64,000 nt of DNA. Origin: Megamonas sp. UBA1796. Lineage in GTDB: Bacteria; Bacillota; Negativicutes; Selenomonadales; Selenomonadaceae. Positions 49,988 through 59,565 of this stretch are shown in pieces; within the stretch, counting starts at the first letter, position 1, and each line of letters starts with the position of its first letter. Both the position numbers and the translations under genes were made by a program. The stretch covers positions 1-64,000 of the forward strand of contig DCFU01000027.1 in the NCBI GenBank assembly GCA_002319795.1. The letters run 5' to 3'. Under the pieces are notes generated by a model. That model was not told where the DNA came from and searched no databases. It worked only from the letters and a program-made list of their open reading frames with translations.

Positions 49988-51079
49988 TTATATTTCATTA
50001 TTCATCAACAATTCCGTAATTTTTATTCCAGAAACCATATTGAGATCTATGAATTCTCCACTCTCAGTTTGGACAATTGGCAAGGCCGAAATACGGCTTT
50101 CATCAATATATATGATTTTGGCCTTTTTCCCATTGCTCAAATGCACCCAGCTGCCATTGAGGGCGTGGCAGATTTTATGGACAAACAATACACCATATTC
50201 CGTATCCAGCTTACCATTCATAATATCGACAGACAAGGTCTGAAAAACATCAAATGGCGAGGTTCTTTTTGCATAGGCCCGATTGGTGATCATCGCATCG
50301 TAAATATCCATAATGGCCAAAATACGACCAAAATCACTGATTTCTTCGGCTTTGATTCCATTTGGATATCCCGAACCATCATTACGTTCATGGTGCTGCA
50401 ATACGCCCATAAGTATTTCCCTGTCTCCAGCGAATCTTCCATAGCGCAGCATATCATATCCGATAGCTGCATGGCGCCGCACCACGTTGAGTTCACCTAT
50501 CGATAATCTGCCGCGCTTATCAAGAATATCTTCGGAAATCTTTAATTTTCCGATATCATGAAGCAGACCCGATATCACAAGCTTATGTATACGTTCCCGC
50601 GGCATATCCATCCAATGTCCCATGAGGCCGGATAAGATTGCCACATGCAGGCTATGATGAAGCAGATAATTCCCTTCACGCGGCATATTGTGAATCTGTG
50701 TAATAGCCTTCATGCCGTCGCACAATTCCAGAAGTTTTCCTTCGGTAACAAGCACTTCCACCGCATCGGTATCAACCCCCGAAGATTTGCGCACATTATG
50801 AAAAATCGCATCCAGTTCGGTGAATATCCTCTGATAGCCATCCACATAAGGTGTATCCAAAAGATGTTCCTGTATCGGAGCATTCCCCACCACTGCAGAT
50901 TTTGCAGAAGCTTGTTCTTCAACATACACGGAAAAAACAGGCCGCGTCAGCAATGAATCAATAAGTGGAACGGTGAGGACCGTACCCTCTTCCAGCAATA
51001 TATTACCGTTTGTTTCGCAAATGGGACGTCCAAGCACCATACCAGCCCGCAGGTCTTCAAGCAAACATTGTTTCAGCAT
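49988..51079 (-). CDS. HD-GYP domain protein, probable c-di-GMP phosphodiesterase
   Basis: Protein of 363 residues. The N-terminal 120 residues hold a DUF3391-like region (LLEDLRAGMVLGRPI). The HD-GYP domain follows with HHSLHVAIL, LLHDIGKLKIS (metal-binding HD), QHHERNDGSGYPNG and DIYDAMITNRAY. These residues are those of active di-metal phosphodiesterases, and the GYP is intact. A C-terminal strand-rich tail resembles PilZ-associated tails only loosely. It would degrade c-di-GMP and affect motility or adhesion. Single gene between leuS and uvrB. Confidence 0.88.
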   Translation of the reverse strand: MLKQCLLEDLRAGMVLGRPICETNGNILLEEGTVLTVPLIDSLLTRPVFSVYVEEQASAKSAVVGNAPIQEHLLDTPYVDGYQRIFTELDAIFHNVRKSSGVDTDAVEVLVTEGKLLELCDGMKAITQIHNMPREGNYLLHHSLHVAILSGLMGHWMDMPRERIHKLVISGLLHDIGKLKISEDILDKRGRLSIGELNVVRRHAAIGYDMLRYGRFAGDREILMGVLQHHERNDGSGYPNGIKAEEISDFGRILAIMDIYDAMITNRAYAKRTSPFDVFQTLSVDIMNGKLDTEYGVLFVHKICHALNGSWVHLSNGKKAKIIYIDESRISALPIVQTESGEFIDLNMVSGIKITELLMNNEI

Positions 51080-51206
51080 CGCCTATCTCTCCCTATTCAG
51101 CTATACTTTATACACCTATTACCGTATCCTTGGTAATATTTCTTCTCATACTTCTTCTATTTGACACAACTCATCAATCTCCTGCTAAAAGAAATATCCC
51201 TACCAT

Positions 51207-51249
51207 AAAAAAACAACCGCCCGGTTCCCTGGCAGGCAAAACCGGACGG
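51207..51249 (-). terminator. Terminator of leuS
   Basis: CCGTCCGGTT pairs with AACCGGGCGG (one mismatch-type G-T), followed by TTG and T7 on the minus strand just after the leuS stop. Confidence 0.85.
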
Positions 51250-51268
51250 CCAACTCCTTATGTGATTT

Positions 51269-53743
51269 TTATTTCACTACGATATTTACAAGCTTTTTCG
51301 GCACACAGATGATTTTCACAATGGTTTTGCCTTCCGTAAGTGCCTTCACGCGCGGCTGTGACATAGCTGCAGATTGCATGGCCTCGCGGTCAAGCGATGC
51401 GTTTACGACAATTTTATCACGCACCTTGCCGTTGATCTGAAGTACAATTTCAATTTCATCCATGACCGTAGCCGCTTCATCATAAGAGGGCCAGTTCTGC
51501 TTATGTACGCTGCCTTCCGCAATGACCCGGCTCCAAAGTTCCTCGGTGATATGCGGCGCAAACGGGGCCAAAAGCTTCAGCAGCTGTACAGCCACCTCCC
51601 GTACCAATCCCTTATTGATATCCTCTTTATCCTGCAACGCATAAAATGCATTCACCAGTTCCATAATCGAGCTGATGGCCGTATTGAACATAAAACGTTC
51701 GCGTATGTCCTCCGTAACCTTCCGGATCGTTACATGAAGTACACGGCGAAGCTCTTTTTCTTCCTTGGTGAGCTTTGAAATGTCATATTCATCCTTACCA
51801 GCCTTTATCTGTGCCTCAAAATGACCGATGATACGCCACACACGGTTCAGGAAACGGTAGGCTCCCTCGACGCCCTGGTCGCTCCATTCAAGATCGCGTT
51901 CCACTGGCGCCGCAAAAAGAATGAACACACGCGCGGTATCCGCGCCGTATTTTGATATTATTTCCTCCGGCGATACGACATTCCCCTTGGATTTCGACAT
52001 TTTCGAACCATCCTTGATGACCATTCCCTGCGTAAGAAGATTCGTAAACGGCTCCTTAAATCCTGTCAATCCGGCATCACGCAATACCTTCGTAAAGAAG
52101 CGGGAATATAACAGATGCAGGATTGCATGCTCTATACCGCCAATATACTGGTCAACCGGCCCCCAGTAATCTACCTTTTCCCTATCAAATGGCTTTTCCG
52201 TATTCTGTGCATCCGTATAACGCATATAATACCAGGAGGAACAGATAAAGGTATCCATTGTGTCGGTTTCACGCCTGGCCGGAGCACCGCACTTCGGACA
52301 TTTGCAATGCACGAATTCCTCGCACTGCGCGAGCGGAGAAACTGCTCCTTGCTCGAATTTTACATTCTCCGGCAGCCTGACGGGCAAATCCTCTTCCGGC
52401 ACAAGCACCTCCCCGCAATGCGGGCAATAAATGACCGGAATTGGTGCACCCCAATAACGCTGACGGGAAATCAGCCAGTCTCTGAGACGGTAATGCACTT
52501 GCCTTTTACCAATCTTATGGTCCTCGATCCACTGAATAATCGCTGGCTTTGCCTCTTCGCTCTTCATGCCGGTAAATGCACCCGAATTTACGAGAACACC
52601 CGGATCCACATAAGCATTGTCCATTGTATCGAGAGAAAGTGTCCCCTCCGGATTATTGACGACAAGCACCTTTTCCAGGCCATACTTCGCAGCAAACATC
52701 CAGTCACGCTCATCATGCGTTGGAACCCCCATGACCGCGCCCGTACCATATTCATAAAGGACATAATTCGTAATCCAGATTGGGACACGCCTACCATTAA
52801 AAGGGTTCACCGCATAAGCTCCGGTAAACATCCCCTTCTTCTCTGACTCGCTCGATGTACGTTCCATTTCGCTGAGATTCCTGACCTCATCCATAAAAGC
52901 CCGTATTTCCGTCTCATTTTCACGCCCCTGAATAAGCTTTTCCACCAAGGGATGTTCAACAGCCAGAACTACATAGGTCACACCAAATACCGTATGTGGG
53001 CAGGTTGTATACACCGGAATTTTTTCTTTGAATTCCGGCACATCGAAACTGAATTCTGCCCCTTCACTACGACCAATCCAGTTTTCCTGCATGGTTTTTA
53101 CACGTTCCGGCCATCCCTTGAGCTCCTTGAGATCTGCCAAAAGTTCATCTGCATAATCTGTAATTTTCAAAAACCATTGGGAAAGATCCTTCTTGACAAC
53201 GTCGGAATCACAACGCCAGCACTTTCCCTCGATGACCTGCTCATTGGCCAGCACTGTGCCACAAGTATCGCACCAATTGACTGAAGCCTCTTTTTTATAC
53301 GCAAGTCCTTTTTTATAAAAGATCTCAAACAGCCACTGTGTCCAACGATAATAATCTGGCCGGCAGGTCTCCACTTCACGCTCCCAGTCATAGGAAAGTC
53401 CCATACCACGCTGCTGACGCTTCATATTCTCAATGTTGGAAAATGTCCAGTCAGAAGGCTTAACGCCATGCTTGATGGCAGCATTCTCTGCCGGCATGCC
53501 AAACGCATCAAACCCCATAGGATGTAAGACATTATATCCTTCCATCGTCTTATACCGTGCCAAAACATCGCCGATCGAATAATTTCGTACATGCCCCATA
53601 TGCAGATTACCCGACGGATAAGGGAACATTTCCAAAACATAGTACTTCTTTTTATCCGGATTCATTTCCGTCTTATATGTATTATCCCCAAACCATTTTT
53701 CCTGCCATTTTTTTTCAATATCCTGCGGTGAATATCTTTCCAA
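51269..53743 (-). CDS. leuS: Leucyl-tRNA synthetase
   Basis: Class I synthetase of 824 residues, normal bacterial LeuRS length. HIGH motif as HMGH in YPSGNLHMGHVRN, a CP1 editing domain (TTCPHTVFGVTYVVLA-type segment, GTGAVMGVPTHDERD), a zinc region (CPHCGE and CPKCG), and KMSKS in DGSKMSKSKGN. Charges tRNA-Leu with leucine and edits near-cognates. Expression is controlled by the T-box leader with a CUC leucine specifier. Confidence 0.97.
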   Translation of the reverse strand: MERYSPQDIEKKWQEKWFGDNTYKTEMNPDKKKYYVLEMFPYPSGNLHMGHVRNYSIGDVLARYKTMEGYNVLHPMGFDAFGMPAENAAIKHGVKPSDWTFSNIENMKRQQRGMGLSYDWEREVETCRPDYYRWTQWLFEIFYKKGLAYKKEASVNWCDTCGTVLANEQVIEGKCWRCDSDVVKKDLSQWFLKITDYADELLADLKELKGWPERVKTMQENWIGRSEGAEFSFDVPEFKEKIPVYTTCPHTVFGVTYVVLAVEHPLVEKLIQGRENETEIRAFMDEVRNLSEMERTSSESEKKGMFTGAYAVNPFNGRRVPIWITNYVLYEYGTGAVMGVPTHDERDWMFAAKYGLEKVLVVNNPEGTLSLDTMDNAYVDPGVLVNSGAFTGMKSEEAKPAIIQWIEDHKIGKRQVHYRLRDWLISRQRYWGAPIPVIYCPHCGEVLVPEEDLPVRLPENVKFEQGAVSPLAQCEEFVHCKCPKCGAPARRETDTMDTFICSSWYYMRYTDAQNTEKPFDREKVDYWGPVDQYIGGIEHAILHLLYSRFFTKVLRDAGLTGFKEPFTNLLTQGMVIKDGSKMSKSKGNVVSPEEIISKYGADTARVFILFAAPVERDLEWSDQGVEGAYRFLNRVWRIIGHFEAQIKAGKDEYDISKLTKEEKELRRVLHVTIRKVTEDIRERFMFNTAISSIMELVNAFYALQDKEDINKGLVREVAVQLLKLLAPFAPHITEELWSRVIAEGSVHKQNWPSYDEAATVMDEIEIVLQINGKVRDKIVVNASLDREAMQSAAMSQPRVKALTEGKTIVKIICVPKKLVNIVVK

Positions 53744-53780
53744 AAAAATTCCTCCTCAAAATTCACAGTAAAATACAAAT

Positions 53781-53990
53781 AAAAGTCCCTGGCTGCTCAC
53801 GCGGCCAGGGACGAAAAATCGCGGTACCACCCTGCTTGACGGCTGTGCCGTCCTCTCTTAATCTTAACGCAATCAACGTCGGTCAGACCGCTCCTCCACA
53901 GTGAGTTCAATGCACCCCGCGAACCGGCTCACATCAACCGCCGGCTTTCTGTCTGTGAGAGAAGCATCTACTGATCTGTATCATGGGATT
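53781..53990 (-). ncRNA. T-box leader of leuS (leucine)
   Basis: The minus strand contains a stem I region with AGTA and GAACTCACTG (specifier CUC, Leu), the T-box sequence AGGGTGGTACCGCG, and a terminator GTCCCTGGC...GCCAGGGAC followed by TTTTATTT at 53781-53812. Uncharged tRNA-Leu should stabilise the antiterminator and turn leuS on. Confidence 0.95.
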
Positions 53991-54033
53991 TCACTATACA
54001 ATATTACAACCATACAAAACATAACTGTTTTTT

Positions 54034-54063
54034 ATTATATCCCATAGCAATAACAGAAGTCAA
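54034..54063 (-). promoter_or_regulatory. Promoter of the leuS T-box transcript
   Basis: TTGACT, an 18-base spacer and TATAAT on the minus strand, with the T-box beginning about 40 bases downstream. Confidence 0.75.
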
Positions 54064-54137
54064 GTCAAATAAAACCATAGGCAAATTTTGGTCTGCCTCT
54101 TCCTGGAAAATATAGAACAGATAAAATACAGCATCCA

Positions 54138-55421
54138 TTAAAGATATCGCAAACAAATATATATATTACTGATAATAATGGAAACTACCATAAGAGGAAA
54201 GGCTATTTTCATGAAACCCAGAAAGGATATCTGCACACCCCGCTTGGCCGCCATAGAAGCCACTACTACGTTGGCACTCGCACCGATAAGGGTGCCATTG
54301 CCTCCCAGACAGGCGCCAAGGGAAAGTGACCACCATAATGGATCCAGATTGACCATTCCCATCGTTCCCATATCTTTGATAAGCGGAATGAGCGTTGCCA
54401 CGAAGGGAATATTATCTATAAAGGCCGAAGCAAACGCGCTCATCCAGAGAATGAGTATAGCCGTAGCACTGACACTCCCATTCGTAAGCTTCATAGCCTC
54501 AGCAGCAAGCATCTTGATGACCCCGGTCTCTACCAGCCCGCCGACCAGCACGAACAACCCGGCGAAAAAGAAAATTGCCAGCCACTCCACCTTGCTCAAT
54601 ACCTTGGCAATCATAGGCTCATCCCGCCGATAGCTTATAAGGAGCAATAAGGCAGCACCAGAAAGAGCCGCCGTAGCCGTTTCCAAATGCAGTGTACTAT
54701 GCAACACAAAAAGCGACATCGTAACAGCCAGCACTAAAAGACACTTTTTGAGCAGTACACGGTCACTGATCTGGCGTTTTTCATCGAGCTGCATGATTCT
54801 GGCCTGAAGCTCCCGCGTCGTATGCAGCCTGTTATGATACACAACAATGAGAAATATCTCGGTCACAAGGAATATAAGCAGACATACAACAGAAAGATTT
54901 GATAGAAATGACATAAAATCAAGGCCTGTCGCACTTCCAATCATGATGTTCGGCGGATCTCCAATCAGTGTAGCCGTACCGCCAATATTCGAAGCCAATA
55001 TTTGAGAAACCAAAAAGGGCCGTACATCAATCTTGAGCTGTGAGGTAATACTAAACGTGACAGGTACCGTAAGCAAAACCGTGGTTACATTATCAAGGAA
55101 CGCCGAACAAACCATCGTAATAGCCGAAAGTGCTGCCAGCAAAGCAACTGGTTCCGCCTTGACCTTCTTTGCCGCCCAGATAGCTATAAAATTAAAAAGC
55201 CCGGTTTCGCTGGTAATATTGACAATCACCATCATACCAATCAACAATCCAAGTGTGTTGAAATCAATATGGCTGACAGCCGCCTCCTGGGATAAAATGC
55301 CAAAAAGAATCATAAGCATCGCACCAAAAATACCCACAATCGTCCGATGAACTTTTTCCGTAATAATCAAGGCATATGCGATAATAAAAATACCCACGGC
55401 AAGCATTGTACCCGTATCCAA
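54138..55421 (-). CDS. ArsB/NhaD-type membrane transporter (IT superfamily)
   Basis: Membrane protein of 427 residues with about 11 hydrophobic segments. Family motifs: FLDNVTTVLLTVPVTF in the first half, SNIGGTATLIGDPPNIMIGS, and FIDNIPFVATLIP plus GACLGGNGTLIGASANVV in the second, showing the repeated ion-transporter fold. Such proteins move arsenite, Na+/H+, or anions such as dicarboxylates. A TTG at 55421 with GGAGG 7 bases upstream is the best start. No arsenic genes are adjacent, so the substrate is open. Confidence 0.8.
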   Translation of the reverse strand: MDTGTMLAVGIFIIAYALIITEKVHRTIVGIFGAMLMILFGILSQEAAVSHIDFNTLGLLIGMMVIVNITSETGLFNFIAIWAAKKVKAEPVALLAALSAITMVCSAFLDNVTTVLLTVPVTFSITSQLKIDVRPFLVSQILASNIGGTATLIGDPPNIMIGSATGLDFMSFLSNLSVVCLLIFLVTEIFLIVVYHNRLHTTRELQARIMQLDEKRQISDRVLLKKCLLVLAVTMSLFVLHSTLHLETATAALSGAALLLLISYRRDEPMIAKVLSKVEWLAIFFFAGLFVLVGGLVETGVIKMLAAEAMKLTNGSVSATAILILWMSAFASAFIDNIPFVATLIPLIKDMGTMGMVNLDPLWWSLSLGACLGGNGTLIGASANVVVASMAAKRGVQISFLGFMKIAFPLMVVSIIISNIYICLRYL

Positions 55422-55480
55422 AACTTTTCCTCCCTTAGTTATGCACGACCAAAGCTCCGCTGCCAATCAACACAATGATT

Positions 55481-55795
55481 TTAATTTTTTTTCTTCTTTT
55501 CTGCAGGAGAGAGTATTATGTTGCTGCCTTCCTTCCGCAGACGGATATCATACTCCACGATTCCCTTCTGGTAAAGCTCCAACTTTAAATCCAGCAGCAT
55601 TTTACCTAACCTGGTTACGATTTCCGGTGTAAGATAGGCCAGCTTCAAATTCTCCCGCGGCTCTGGAGCCCCGGCAGTGACCTTCTTGCGGTCTTCCTTC
55701 GCTTCGGACTCAAGAAAGACCGACTCCAGCGTCCGTTCCTCCTTATAGCCCTTTACCATATCCCGATCCGATAAGTTCTTTGCTATCTTCCCCAT
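55481..55795 (-). CDS. Conserved small protein of unknown function
   Basis: Charged, soluble protein of 104 residues without signal peptide, membrane segment or cysteines. The central part (LKLAYLTPEIVTRLGKMLLDLKLELYQKG) is helical and amphipathic, and the C terminus is lysine-rich (AEKKKKN). It starts 3 bases after the glnS stop codon and is probably co-transcribed with glnS. No family recognised. Confidence 0.65.
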   Translation of the reverse strand: MGKIAKNLSDRDMVKGYKEERTLESVFLESEAKEDRKKVTAGAPEPRENLKLAYLTPEIVTRLGKMLLDLKLELYQKGIVEYDIRLRKEGSNIILSPAEKKKKN

Positions 55796-55798
55796 ATA

Positions 55799-57475
55799 TT
55801 ATCCCTTCTTTACCTTAGCCCATGAGTCTCTGAGTCCTGCTACGCGATTGAACACAAGATGCTCCGGTGTCGTATCCGGATCCACGCAAAAATAGCCTTC
55901 ACGCAGGAATTGATAGTGTGTCCCGGCCGCCGTCCAACACACACTTGGCTCAATAAGCGCATTTTCTATGACCTCAAGAGAATTTGGATTCAGCGCCGCA
56001 ATGAAATCAGCCGGTGTTTCTCCATTTTCATCGGTTTGCAAAAGGAAATCATACAGCCGTACTTCCGCCTTGACAGCCGTATCAGCAGCTACCCAGTGCA
56101 GTGTTCCCTTTACTTTGCGCCCGGCTGTCGCCCCACCCATCTTGGAATCCGGATCATAGGTGCAACGGAGCTCAATGATATTTCCCTGCGCATCTTTAAC
56201 AACCTCTTCGCATTTTATTATATATGCATGCTTAAGACGCACTTCTCCGCCTGGCTTCAAGCGGAAAAATTTCTTTGGCGCTTCCTCCATAAAATCTTCC
56301 TGTTCGATATATATTTCACGGGAAAACGGTACATAACGCTGTCCGCCCTTAGACGGATAACTTTCTGCCAACAAATGCTCTGTCTGTCCCTCCGGATAAT
56401 TTGTAATCACAACTCTGAGTGGACGAAGTACTGCCATGACACGGGCCGCATTCTGGTTCAGATCCTCCCGCACACAATGCTCAAGCATGGCCACATCAAC
56501 CAGGCTGTTGCCCTTGGCTACGCCTATGCGTTCACAAAAGTCACGGATTGCCGCCGCAGTATATCCCCGGCGGCGCATGCCTGAAATTGTCGGCATGCGT
56601 GGGTCATCCCATCCGCGCACATAGCCGCCCTCCACGAGCTGACGCAGCTTGCGTTTGCTCGTAATCGTATTCGTAAGATTGAGCCGGGCAAATTCTATCT
56701 GGCGCGGGCGTGTTTCAACATCAAAACCCAGGGATTCGAGCAGCCAGTCATAAAGCGGACGATGATCCTCAAACTCCAAGGTGCAAACCGAATGTGTAAT
56801 GCCTTCGATTGCATCCGAAAGCGGATGTGCAAAATCATACATAGGATAGATGCACCAGACATCTCCTGTGCGATGATGGCTTGTATGCGAAATACGATAA
56901 ATAACCGGATCACGCATAGTGATATTTGGTGAAGACATATCAATCTTCGCGCGAAGCACGCGTTCTCCGTCAGCAAAAACACCATTTTTCATGCCAAGAA
57001 AAAGTTCCAGATTCTCCGCAACCGTGCGATTGCGATATGGGCTTTCCCTGCCAGGCTCAGTAAGAGTGCCACGGTAGGCTCTCATTTCTTCTGCCGTAAG
57101 GTCACAAACATAGGCTTTGCCGCGACGGATAAGTTCGACCGCATATTCATAAAGCTGTTCAAAATAATCTGAAGCGTAAAACTTGCGCTCATCCCACGTA
57201 AATCCAAGCCACTTGACATCTTCCTGAATAGAATCCACATACTCGACATCTTCTTTTGTCGGATTCGTATCATCAAAGCGCAGGTTACACAAGCCTCCAT
57301 ACTGTGCTGCCAGCCCAAAATTCAGGCAAATCGACTTTGCATGTCCGACATGCAGATACCCATTTGGTTCTGGAGGAAACCTGGTATGGATGCCTTGCTT
57401 GTATTTGCCGTTTCTCAGATCCTCGTCAATTGCATTTTGTATAAAGTTAGATGCCAATGTTGTATTTTCTGCCAT
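55799..57475 (-). CDS. glnS: Glutaminyl-tRNA synthetase
   Basis: Class I synthetase of 558 residues. HIGH motif as HVGH in PPEPNGYLHVGHAKS, the RFDDTNP signature, and TSKRKL in place of KMSKS, followed by the C-terminal beta-barrel anticodon domains with GYFCVDPD. Charges tRNA-Gln directly. A nondiscriminating GluRS is less likely given the length and the beta-barrel end. First gene of a small operon with the 104-residue protein. Confidence 0.95.
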   Translation of the reverse strand: MAENTTLASNFIQNAIDEDLRNGKYKQGIHTRFPPEPNGYLHVGHAKSICLNFGLAAQYGGLCNLRFDDTNPTKEDVEYVDSIQEDVKWLGFTWDERKFYASDYFEQLYEYAVELIRRGKAYVCDLTAEEMRAYRGTLTEPGRESPYRNRTVAENLELFLGMKNGVFADGERVLRAKIDMSSPNITMRDPVIYRISHTSHHRTGDVWCIYPMYDFAHPLSDAIEGITHSVCTLEFEDHRPLYDWLLESLGFDVETRPRQIEFARLNLTNTITSKRKLRQLVEGGYVRGWDDPRMPTISGMRRRGYTAAAIRDFCERIGVAKGNSLVDVAMLEHCVREDLNQNAARVMAVLRPLRVVITNYPEGQTEHLLAESYPSKGGQRYVPFSREIYIEQEDFMEEAPKKFFRLKPGGEVRLKHAYIIKCEEVVKDAQGNIIELRCTYDPDSKMGGATAGRKVKGTLHWVAADTAVKAEVRLYDFLLQTDENGETPADFIAALNPNSLEVIENALIEPSVCWTAAGTHYQFLREGYFCVDPDTTPEHLVFNRVAGLRDSWAKVKKG

Positions 57476-57532
57476 AATAACTCTCCCTTTATCCTGCCAG
57501 GCAGGTCTTTTTTAGTGAACGCTCCCGGAGCC

Positions 57533-58348
57533 CTATATATTCTCCTCAGCAGCCTCGAAATCCTCCTGATTTATATGCCTGTGTGTCAAAAAAAGCATAT
57601 CCTCCATGCGGCATTTTCTCTCCACATAGGCACGCAAACGCTGCACTCCGAGCTGTACCGGACCTTCCTGCGGCAAACAGGCAAGAATCGCCTCAATATA
57701 TCCATGGTCGCATATACGCTGCAAGGTCCAGCTGAAATTCACATCATAGACCCACATGAGCCGTACGAGCTTGCGATCATCCTGCGTACGGATCCGGGCA
57801 TAGTCACATTGCTCTCCTGCCAAAAAACACTCCAAAAAATCCGGACTGAATCCCTGCCCATCAGAAGTGAGGATATACGGAAACAATACACGATATATAT
57901 CCAGCTTATCCGCATCACGCAGCAGACGGGCAAAAAGAATTTTGCGTTCGTCTGCTTCATCCGCAATAACTTTTTTATTGTGGTTCTTTATCGCAAAGAG
58001 AAGCAGCTCCCTGTCCTCCAGGCTCAGCCTTTGAAGAAAAGACAGTTCCCCCAGTACCTTAATGCCCAGCTCTGCATGGTCCTCTGACTCTGCATCATTA
58101 AAAGTCTGATATAGTGTAAACTGTCGAAACCGACCTATATCGTGGAACAACCCCATCATTTCCGCCAGCAAAATATCGTGTGCACTTAACCCCAAATGTT
58201 CGGCCAATTTCCGGCTGATAGCCGTAACGCAGCCCGTATGCTTCTCCTTGAGAAGAATGGCCTCCTGTATTTTCGCGTCTTTACTGTAAAAAGATTTCAT
58301 ATAAGAATTCATCCACGCATGCATATCCTGCAGCAAGTCTTTCATCAT
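57533..58348 (-). CDS. HD-domain phosphohydrolase
   Basis: Protein of 271 residues with an HD metal-dependent hydrolase domain: HTGCVTAISRKLA (first His), MGLFHDIGRFRQF (HD) and DHAELGIKVL, then NHNKKVI and the conserved RDADKLDIYRVLF. This is the layout of small HD hydrolases acting on nucleotides or phosphomonoesters. GGGGGG lies 6 bases before the ATG at 58348. It stands alone between niaR and glnS. The substrate is unknown. Confidence 0.82.
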   Translation of the reverse strand: MMKDLLQDMHAWMNSYMKSFYSKDAKIQEAILLKEKHTGCVTAISRKLAEHLGLSAHDILLAEMMGLFHDIGRFRQFTLYQTFNDAESEDHAELGIKVLGELSFLQRLSLEDRELLLFAIKNHNKKVIADEADERKILFARLLRDADKLDIYRVLFPYILTSDGQGFSPDFLECFLAGEQCDYARIRTQDDRKLVRLMWVYDVNFSWTLQRICDHGYIEAILACLPQEGPVQLGVQRLRAYVERKCRMEDMLFLTHRHINQEDFEAAEENI

Positions 58349-58423
58349 AACCAGCCCCCCCAACCAATGCTATTATTATACTACAACGCCAAATCCCCTG
58401 TCGAACTCCAAAAGGGTATTCTT

Positions 58424-58948
58424 CTATGCTTCTTCCACAAGAATTCCTTCCTCACGCAAATCCTTCTGAATATGCAGCAAGGCTGCCTTATCCGAAATCT
58501 CTATCGTATGCAGATGAACGCCTCCCGTAACCACCGATAACGGATTCGCTCTGCATTCCTGCATACGACGGACAAAATTAGCTACATCCCGGCGTGTAGC
58601 CAGCATAAGATCGCAACGGATTTCCCCATACAAGGGATGTTCAACTATAACATCGCGCACAAATCCGCCATTATCTACCACAATGTCAAGCTCCTTTTGC
58701 ACATTATCTGCACCATGCCTGCAGCATAGCGTCGCCAGCACCATCCTTTTTTCTTTCTGCTCGGATGGTATAATATACCCGCGCGGCGTCGCATAAATAT
58801 TTTTTCCCATAGCCCGGATAATGCTGATATCGCCTACTATAATCTGGCGGCTCACTGCAAATTCTCTGGCCAATGCCGTTCCGGTAAGCGGCTTATCCGT
58901 ACGCTCCAAACGATCCAAAAGCTTTTCTCTTCGCTCCTCCGTATTCAT
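58424..58948 (-). CDS. niaR: NiaR (YrxA) nicotinate-responsive repressor
   Basis: Protein of 174 residues: N-terminal winged helix-turn-helix (GTALAREFAVSRQIIVGDISIIRA) and a C-terminal 3H domain with the characteristic histidines in VEHPLYGEI and GGVHLHTIE. NiaR represses NAD salvage and niacin transport genes when nicotinate is present, through a metal-binding 3H domain. GACAGRTGTA-like elements lie upstream of this gene and of the niaP-like gene at the other end of the window. Confidence 0.92.
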   Translation of the reverse strand: MNTEERREKLLDRLERTDKPLTGTALAREFAVSRQIIVGDISIIRAMGKNIYATPRGYIIPSEQKEKRMVLATLCCRHGADNVQKELDIVVDNGGFVRDVIVEHPLYGEIRCDLMLATRRDVANFVRRMQECRANPLSVVTGGVHLHTIEISDKAALLHIQKDLREEGILVEEA

Positions 58949-58990
58949 CAGGACACACCTCTTTCACGATATCATATTCAGCTTATATTT

Positions 58991-59000
58991 TACACCTGCA
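58991..59000 (-). promoter_or_regulatory. Candidate NiaR operator upstream of niaR
   Basis: The minus strand reads TGCAGGTGTA, sharing CAGGTGTA with the sites upstream of the niaP-like gene. It lies about 45 bases before the niaR start and could allow autoregulation. Confidence 0.3.
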
Positions 59001-59216
59001 CCTGGGAAGAATAAAGAACCTCCTTCCAGGAATTTATGAGATACAATTTCTATTGATTACAGGCCAGGTCTCAGAAAGCTGATTTCAGCTTATCCTTTCG
59101 TCTCATTTTTACTAGTTATTGTACCACGCCCTGTTTATTCCGTCCATTTTTCATCGGCCCAAAACCACAGCACTCGACAAATAAACTAAAATTGCTGGCT
59201 GCCAGAAAATGCATAC

Positions 59217-59241
59217 AAAAAAACCACCCCGAAAAGGGTGG
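59217..59241 (-). terminator. Terminator of the tRNA operon
   Basis: CCACCC pairs with GGGTGG around a short loop, followed by T7 on the minus strand, 12 bases after the tRNA-Val gene. Confidence 0.85.
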
Positions 59242-59253
59242 CCTAATAAACAA

Positions 59254-59329
<76 letters not shown>

Positions 59330-59330
59330 A

Positions 59331-59405
59331 TGGTGACGCGTATGGGATTCGAACCCATGAAGCCGCCGTGAAAGGGCGGTGTCTTAACCACTTGACCAAC
59401 GCGCC
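59331..59405 (-). tRNA. tRNA-Glu (TTC)
   Basis: Cloverleaf on the minus strand: acceptor GGCGCGT/ACGCGTC, anticodon stem CCGCC/GGCGG with loop CTTTCAC (anticodon TTC), T arm GGTTCGAATCC and encoded CCA. One base separates it from tRNA-Val. Confidence 0.97.
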
Positions 59406-59408
59406 ATC

Positions 59409-59484
59409 TGGCTCCTCGAACTGGACTCGAACCAGTGACAACCTGATTAACAGTCAGGGGCTCTACCAACTGAGCTATCGAGGA
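59409..59484 (-). tRNA. tRNA-Asn (GTT)
   Basis: Cloverleaf on the minus strand: acceptor TCCTCGA/TCGAGGA, D arm TAGCTCAGTTGGTAGAGC, anticodon stem CTGAC-like CCTGA/TCAGG with loop CTGTTAA (anticodon GTT), T arm GGTTCGAGTCC and encoded CCA. First gene of the Asn-Glu-Val operon. Confidence 0.97.
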
Positions 59485-59517
59485 ATGATGTAGCAACGCT
59501 TTTGCGCTGCAGAAATT

Positions 59518-59546
59518 ATTATATGCCATATTGCAGAAAAATGCAA
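59518..59546 (-). promoter_or_regulatory. Promoter of the tRNA operon
   Basis: TTGCAT, a 17-base spacer and TATAAT on the minus strand, with tRNA-Asn starting about 35 bases downstream. Confidence 0.75.
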
Positions 59547-59565
59547 GTGTTTTTTTAAATTCACA

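Noticed and set aside
57490..57515. Plus-strand hairpin CCTGCCAGGCAGG followed by TCTTTTTT
   Set aside because: It would be a terminator for a plus-strand transcript, but no plus-strand gene exists here; on the minus strand no T run follows.
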